From positions 240,558 through 304,557 of the forward strand of contig JAEZJM010000025.1 of the NCBI GenBank assembly GCA_023415775.1: DNA of 64,000 nucleotides, in the 5' to 3' direction. This document shows, piece by piece, positions 59,101 through 64,000 of this stretch. The notes beneath the pieces are model-generated. The model saw only the letters and a program-made list of their open reading frames with translations, did no database searches and was not told where the DNA came from. This DNA is from Bacillota bacterium. Lineage in GTDB: Bacteria; Bacillota; Negativicutes; Sporomusales; UBA7701. Positions within the stretch are counted from its first letter, which is position 1, and the number at the start of each line of letters is the position of its first letter. Both the position numbers and the translations under genes were made by a program.

Positions 59101-62100
59101 TTATTTCCCTAAATACACCGCCTGCAAATTATTAATATCGAGACCCAGCTTATCCTGGACCGCGACCAGCGATGCCGCTGTGACTAGCTGCCTGTTTTGG
59201 CTCAGTATATCGGCGGCCGGAACGTTGGCGGCCTGTACATACAAGCTACCGTTAGTATACGCAACGGTAAAGTTCGCTGTATTTCCCTGAGGATCTGTCA
59301 GCTGGAAGGAGGCCGTCTCTGCTTGAGCGGCTGCAGGCGCCGGCATCGCCGGCGGCACAGGCGCGAAAGACGCCTCACTCCTACGTAAAGCGAGCGCACC
59401 CTGGCTGCCGTCCACCTGGTAGACACCGGCCAGCGCCGAACCGCCGCTTATCGTTTGATACACCGCAATCTCTTTCTGTACGGGATTGGTAGCAAGCTGC
59501 AGCAGACTGTCCTGGGCAATGGTTACTGTCTGGCCGGCAGTCGTAATCACGCGCGGCGTTCCGGCAGTATCGCCGCTATACTGGATGGGGCTTGCCTGTC
59601 CGGCCGGCAGTTGTGGGGACGCGGCGTTCGCCGCCGGCGGATAGGAATGGCTCCCGCCAGCTCCCGCCGCATTGTTCGCGGCGCTTTGCTGCCGATTTTG
59701 CACTGCCGCAGTATAGCCGGGACCGGGATTGGAACTGGGATTGGGACTGGTTGCCGCTTTAATCGTCAGGGTGCCGTCCCTGAAAGTAATGGTATAGTTT
59801 GTTGACGTCAGTCCTGCGGAGATAATCGTATAGGTACCGACCTCAGTCGCTCCCTGGGCGGTGCCGCCATAGGTCAGGCTGCCGTTTAACACGTCCCTGT
59901 TTTCACCGTTCACGAAACCGTCAAAAGTAACGTCATTGCCGCCTTCATAAGCGAGCTTATCATAAGTTTTCTCAGCATTCTTGGCAGTGACGGTCAGGGC
60001 GGTTTTGTCGATCGTGCCTGTCGTATTCTCTACCAAAGTCACCGTATAGTTGTTGCCGTTATTGCCGTCATTTAGGGTATAGCCGCTGCTTACTCGCAGC
60101 GTTTTGCCGCTGCCGGCATTTTTATCGGTATAGGCTTCGGCAAGGCCGGCCAGGCTATCGCCTGTTTGCAGGCCGCTATAGGTCGGTGTGGCTGCGGCTG
60201 TCGTTGTGCCGTCGTAAGTTTTCGTGTTTGCCGCGGCGGTGATGGTCAGGGCGGCTTTGTCGATCGTGCCGATGTTGCCGCTGATACTGGTCGACGCCAA
60301 TTGGTAGTTGCCCGCGCCGGCGCCGCTCAGACTCAGTCCGTTTACCGTCACCGCCTTGCCACTGCCGGCGTTCTTATCGGCGTAACTGCCGCTGGTTGCG
60401 ATATTCAAAGACACGGCGTCGCCGCCGATAATACCGGTGAGGGCGCTGTAGTTGCCGCCGGTCAGCGTCGCCGCAGCGGTGCCGTCATAGGTCTTCGTGA
60501 CGCTGCCGGTCAAGGCCGCCGTCAGCGTCTTGGGCGTGATTTGGCCGATGTTGCCGCTGATACTGGTCGACGCCAATTGGTAGTTGCCCGCCCCGGCGCC
60601 GTTCAGGCTCAGGCCGTCTACCGTCACCGACTTGTCACTGCCGGCGTTCTTATCGGCGTAACTGCCGCTGGTTGCGATAGTCAAAGACACGGCGTCGCCG
60701 CCGATAATGCCGGCGAGGGCGCTGTAGTTGCTGGCTGCCAACGTCGCCGCAGTAGTGCCGTCATAGGTCTTAGTGACACTGCCGGTCAAGGCCGCCGTCA
60801 GCGTCTTGGGCGTGATCTCGCCGATGTTGCCGCTGATACTGGTCGACGCCAGTTGGTAGTTGCCCGCGCCGGCGCCGCTCAGACTCAGGCCGTTTACCGT
60901 CACCGCCTTGCCACTGCCGGCGTTCTTGTCGGCGTAGCTGGCGCTGGTTGCGATATTCAAAGACACGGCGTCGCCGCCGATGATACCGGTGAGGGCGCTG
61001 TAGTTGCCGCCGGTCAGCGTCGCCGCAGTGGTGCCGTCATAGGTCTTGGCGGCACTGCCGGTCAAGGCCGCCGTCAGCGTCTTTGGCGTGATCCGGCCGA
61101 CATTGCCGCTAATGCTGGTCGACGCCAGTTGGTAGTTGCCCGCGCCGGCGCCGCTCAGGCTCAGGCCGTCTACCGTCACCGACTTGCCATTGCCGGCGTT
61201 CTTATCGGCGTAACTGCCGCTGGTCGCTATATTCAAAGACACGGCGTCGCCGCCGATAATGCCGGCGAGGGCGCTGTAGTTGCTGGCTGCCAACGTCGCC
61301 GCTGTGGTGCCGTCATAGGTCTTAGTGGCACTGCCGGTCAAGTACGCCGTCAGCGTCTTGGGCGTGATCGTGCCGATGTTGGCCGTTGCAGTGGAAGAAG
61401 TCAGGTTGTAGTTACCGGCATCGGCGCCTCCTAGGGTCAGCCCGTCGGCCGTGACCGTCTTGCCCGTCCCGGCGTTCTTGTCGTTATAGGCGCCCGTCCC
61501 GGATACGGTGACGGTATCCCCGCCGACCAGGCCCGACAGGCTGTAGTTGCCGCCGGTCAGCGTCGCCGTATCGTTGCCGTTATAGATCTTGGTGACAGTG
61601 CCGGTCAGGCTGGCGGTCAGGTCAGCTTTATTGATCGTCAGCATGCCTGTTTCATACACGATGTCATACCCATGCTGGACGGAATAAAGGTCCAGTCCGT
61701 AGGTTCCTGCATTGCGGGCATTGCCGTAGGTAGGATTATCTGTCCCTAACAGCAGGCTAAAATCAGTGCCAGACGCATAGGTCACGTTAGTGGGAGATCC
61801 ACTGTAGACGGTGCCGTCGTAAGTCTTGCTTTTGTTATCGGCGTTAACGGTGGTCTTCGTCAGGAAAGATTTAAGCAGCGGCGTGGTGTGGCCGTCGTAA
61901 ACGCGCCAAATTTTATCAGCGCCGCCCGCCGTGTCCACCGACCATGTCGACCCCTCTCCCGTAGTCCAGAAGCTCGTGCTTTGCATCTTTGCCAAGGTTA
62001 TGCCTGTGCCGTTAACGTTGCCGCTCCATACGACGCTGTCATATGTACCGCCGTTGTTGATGCTGCCGCCGCTGGCGTTGGTTGTGGCGTAAAAGCTGCC

Positions 62101-64000
62101 CGTGATGCTGTAAGAGCCTGAGCCGACGATGCCGCCAACTGCGGCGGAGCCCGTTACGTTGCCGCTGTTGTAGCTGTTCGTGATGCTGCCAGAATTACTC
62201 TTCCTGCCAACGAGACCGCCGACCTTGTCAACGCCCGTGACACTGCCGCTGTTGTAGCTGTTCTTGATGGCGCCAGTGTAATAGCCGCCAATCCCGCCAA
62301 CGTCGGCGGAGCCATTGACACTTCCGCTGTTGTAGCTGTTCGTTATCTCGCCGAAGTAGTCATCGCCGACCAGGCCGCCGACCTTGTCAACGCCCGTGAC
62401 GCTGGCGCTATTGTAGCTGTTTGTGATGATGCTGTCGTTTTGGGTAGAACCGACGAGGCCGCCGATGTTGGAGCTTCCACTGACGTTACCATTGACGCTG
62501 CCGCTGTTGTAGCTGTTCTTAATGGTGCTCCAGTTAGTGCCGGCAAGGCCGCCGACGGAGGAGGTGCCACTAACGCTGCCGCTGTTATAGCTGTTCTCGA
62601 TGCTGCCCGAGGCGTAGCCGGCGAGGCCGCCGACGGAGGAGCTACCACTGATGCTGCCGCTGTTGTAGCTGTTCGTGATGCTGCTGATATAGGAATTGCC
62701 GACGAGGCCGCCGACGGTGCCGCTACCAATGACGCTGCCGCTGTTGTAGCTGTTCGTGATGCTGCCGGATTGCTGATAGCCGACGAGGCCGCCGGTCCAT
62801 TGGGTGCCAGTGACGCTGCCGCTGTTGTAGCTGTTCGTGATGCTGCCGGAGTTAAAGCCGACGAGGCCGCCGACGGTGTCGCTGCCACTGACGCTGCCGC
62901 CGACCAGCCCGACGTTGCGAATGTCCGCCGAAGCGTCGGTACTCGCGAACAGCCCGACGTAACTAGTACCAGACCTGTTAATGGTCAAGCCGCTGATCGT
63001 ATGCCCGCCGCCGTCGAAGCAGCCAGTGAACTTGTTGTTATAATCGCCAATCGGATCAAAGCCAAAATAGCCGCTATTGCCGTTATAACTCCAGGGATTC
63101 CATGCCGACGTCGTGCTGGCGTCGATGTCTGCGCCGAGGAAGTAATTGCCGCTCAAGTTGCCCTGCATACCCTGAAGATCAATGCCGGTTATACTGCCTT
63201 GACTGCCCAGACTGGTAATTACAGTGAAGTGTTTAACCGCGCCGTCACTGCCCAGCTTCGTGCTGAAATGCTGGCCGGCTGTCAAATTAACCGGCGCATT
63301 GATGGCGTAGCTGCTGGTGTGGCCTGAACTAGCGGCTTTTTGCCCATACTCAAGCGCCAGCGATCCGGCAGCCGTATTGGTAATAGAGCGGTTGATCGAA
63401 ATATTGTTATACGCCGACAGGGTGAGCGTTGTGTTGCTGTTCCAGGTGATGGTGTCATTGATGTTAATATTACCGTCTGTGCCTGAGGATCCGCTTACGT
63501 TATTGCTACCATCACTGGCACTGCTGCCGCTGTCGGTTGTCTGAATAGTTACATTATTATCGGCAAGCCAGCCGGCAACCGTAGCGCCGGTCGTGTCGCC
63601 GCCACTAGCCGCAACGGTAAAATCCGCCGGGTCTAACAGCCAATTGCCGGTCTTGCCCTGGGCCGCCGTGGTGTTGACTTTCGCCGTCTCGGCTACGGTC
63701 AGCGTTTTCTTGCCTGAGGTCTCGACACTGCCGCCGTTGCCGCTTAGCTTGCCGCCTTTGGCGGAAATGCCGCCTGCGAAGTGAGTGGTATCATTAGCCC
63801 AGACGACAACCTGTCCGCCGTTACCGTTAGTCAGGGCGTCAGCAGTGATGCTTGTTCCTTGCTCTACTACCGTCTTAGTAGCCGCGTATTCGCTGCTACC
63901 GCCCTGGTATGCGCCGCCGATGAGGGTCGTGCCGCCGCCCTGGTCGCCGGAAACGTCAATGCCTGCACCGGAGGCTAGCCGTACGGTATCGCCCAACAGC
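59101..64000 (-). CDS. Large TpsA-type exoprotein (filamentous hemagglutinin-like), N-terminus outside the window
   Basis: At least 1632 codons; the frame runs off the window end at 64000, so the TPS secretion domain is not seen. Reading from the edge: filamentous-hemagglutinin-type strands with ETSGKKTLTVAETAKVNTTA and NWLLDPADFTV, then about nine GLUG-type repeats (SITNSYNSGSV...VGGLVG), then MBG/YDG repeats (KTYDGTTAATL, SYADKNAGSGK) including four near-identical 92-residue units, a Pro/Ala/Gln-rich linker, and a compact C-terminal domain ending DINNLQAVYLGK. No CdiA-type toxin end is visible, which favours an adhesin or surface fibre. Exported by the TpsB partner next to it. Confidence 0.93.
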   Translation of the reverse strand, partial: LLGDTVRLASGAGIDVSGDQGGGTTLIGGAYQGGSSEYAATKTVVEQGTSITADALTNGNGGQVVVWANDTTHFAGGISAKGGKLSGNGGSVETSGKKTLTVAETAKVNTTAAQGKTGNWLLDPADFTVAASGGDTTGATVAGWLADNNVTIQTTDSGSSASDGSNNVSGSSGTDGNININDTITWNSNTTLTLSAYNNISINRSITNTAAGSLALEYGQKAASSGHTSSYAINAPVNLTAGQHFSTKLGSDGAVKHFTVITSLGSQGSITGIDLQGMQGNLSGNYFLGADIDASTTSAWNPWSYNGNSGYFGFDPIGDYNNKFTGCFDGGGHTISGLTINRSGTSYVGLFASTDASADIRNVGLVGGSVSGSDTVGGLVGFNSGSITNSYNSGSVTGTQWTGGLVGYQQSGSITNSYNSGSVIGSGTVGGLVGNSYISSITNSYNSGSISGSSSVGGLAGYASGSIENSYNSGSVSGTSSVGGLAGTNWSTIKNSYNSGSVNGNVSGSSNIGGLVGSTQNDSIITNSYNSASVTGVDKVGGLVGDDYFGEITNSYNSGSVNGSADVGGIGGYYTGAIKNSYNSGSVTGVDKVGGLVGRKSNSGSITNSYNSGNVTGSAAVGGIVGSGSYSITGSFYATTNASGGSINNGGTYDSVVWSGNVNGTGITLAKMQSTSFWTTGEGSTWSVDTAGGADKIWRVYDGHTTPLLKSFLTKTTVNADNKSKTYDGTVYSGSPTNVTYASGTDFSLLLGTDNPTYGNARNAGTYGLDLYSVQHGYDIVYETGMLTINKADLTASLTGTVTKIYNGNDTATLTGGNYSLSGLVGGDTVTVSGTGAYNDKNAGTGKTVTADGLTLGGADAGNYNLTSSTATANIGTITPKTLTAYLTGSATKTYDGTTAATLAASNYSALAGIIGGDAVSLNIATSGSYADKNAGNGKSVTVDGLSLSGAGAGNYQLASTSISGNVGRITPKTLTAALTGSAAKTYDGTTAATLTGGNYSALTGIIGGDAVSLNIATSASYADKNAGSGKAVTVNGLSLSGAGAGNYQLASTSISGNIGEITPKTLTAALTGSVTKTYDGTTAATLAASNYSALAGIIGGDAVSLTIATSGSYADKNAGSDKSVTVDGLSLNGAGAGNYQLASTSISGNIGQITPKTLTAALTGSVTKTYDGTAAATLTGGNYSALTGIIGGDAVSLNIATSGSYADKNAGSGKAVTVNGLSLSGAGAGNYQLASTSISGNIGTIDKAALTITAAANTKTYDGTTTAAATPTYSGLQTGDSLAGLAEAYTDKNAGSGKTLRVSSGYTLNDGNNGNNYTVTLVENTTGTIDKTALTVTAKNAEKTYDKLAYEGGNDVTFDGFVNGENRDVLNGSLTYGGTAQGATEVGTYTIISAGLTSTNYTITFRDGTLTIKAATSPNPSSNPGPGYTAAVQNRQQSAANNAAGAGGSHSYPPAANAASPQLPAGQASPIQYSGDTAGTPRVITTAGQTVTIAQDSLLQLATNPVQKEIAVYQTISGGSALAGVYQVDGSQGALALRRSEASFAPVPPAMPAPAAAQAETASFQLTDPQGNTANFTVAYTNGSLYVQAANVPAADILSQNRQLVTAASLVAVQDKLGLDINNLQAVYLGK
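60265..61368 (-). repeat. Four tandem 276-bp units coding for MBG/YDG domains
   Basis: The segment ending in GTCAGCGTCTTGGGCGTGAT recurs with end points at 60540, 60816, 61092 and 61368, exactly 276 bp apart. Each unit codes for 92 residues beginning KTLTA.LTGS and ending in GNIG.ITP. The units differ by only a few bases, mainly ASN/GGN and SGN/SGS swaps, which points to recent duplication or gene conversion. Diverged copies flank the array. Confidence 0.9.
62130..62910 (-). repeat. Array of about nine GLUG-type repeats
   Basis: DNA units carrying TTGTAGCTGTTC (coding for NSYNS) recur every 70-85 bp. At protein level: SITNSYNSGSV, SIENSYNSGSV, TIKNSYNSGSV, AIKNSYNSGSV and others, each followed by VGGLVG or VGGIVG. 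Unit boundaries are approximate. Confidence 0.8.

Noticed and set aside
59101..60000. CdiA-type toxin domain at the exoprotein C-terminus with an immunity gene
   Set aside because: There is no VENN-like motif or toxin-like end, and the gene directly downstream is the TpsB transporter rather than a small immunity gene.
60166..61434. 422-codon plus-strand frame over the exoprotein repeats
   Set aside because: It mirrors the 276-bp repeats of the real minus-strand gene and has an unnatural Gly/Arg/Val repeat content.

Overview
The window reads as a chromosomal piece of a diderm, anaerobic member of the Firmicutes, most likely Negativicutes (Sporomusaceae-like). Firmicute-style features are strong AGGAGG ribosome binding sites, many GTG/TTG starts, an AgrC/LytTR-type two-component pair and a CBO0543-family protein. 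They sit beside proteins that only make sense with an outer membrane: a two-partner secretion pair, beta-barrel proteins, secretin-like proteins, TolC and a heptosyltransferase-like enzyme. Anaerobic carbon enzymes (pyruvate:ferredoxin oxidoreductase, 4-hydroxybutyryl-CoA dehydratase, CoA transferases) fit this. No tRNA, rRNA, CRISPR array or intact insertion sequence was seen.

Layout. 0-9 kb (minus): IclR regulator, unknown 259-aa protein, CstA-type carrier, PFOR and 4-hydroxybutyryl-CoA dehydratase. 9-12 kb: FliG-N-like orphan, MoaE-like protein, RecQ. 12.5-15.3 kb (plus): free-standing acyl carrier protein and an adenylation enzyme with an acetyltransferase-like front half. 15.4-22.1 kb (minus): two-subunit CoA transferase, GntP permease, ketopantoate-reductase-like dehydrogenase and a beta-keto acid cleavage enzyme, with a good sigma-54 promoter and the gene for a sigma-54 activator just upstream. 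22.5-25 kb: SpeD, a probable selenoprotein hidden by an in-frame TGA, and MsrAB. 25-38 kb: an outer-membrane barrel, then a long minus-strand set coding for a Tat phosphoesterase, a MetA-type barrel, two secretin-like proteins, three exported unknowns, a membrane diguanylate cyclase, a second Tat phosphoesterase and a small membrane protein. 38-40 kb: LytTR regulator and divergent GHKL kinase. 40.4-49.8 kb: a Cus-like metal efflux operon with its own two-component system. 49.8-53.6 kb: decayed gene pieces, a second GHKL kinase and two small Cys-containing proteins. 53.7-57.1 kb: three glycosyltransferases. 57.3-64 kb: a TpsB transporter and a very large repeat-built TpsA exoprotein that runs off the window.

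How parts work together. The 15-22 kb block looks like a pathway that imports a hydroxy or keto acid, oxidises it, cleaves the beta-keto acid with acetyl-CoA and recycles CoA by transferase. In the efflux region, two promoters carry the same triple 11-bp direct repeat at the same distance from the -10 box, which ties the OmpR-type regulator to its own operon and to the pump operon. The diguanylate cyclase and both GHKL kinases share one N-terminal membrane sensor, so one type of input appears to feed both c-di-GMP and phosphorelay outputs.

All product names come from reading protein motifs and remembered family features; no database search was run. Start sites were moved from the longest open frame wherever a ribosome binding site pointed to an internal codon.
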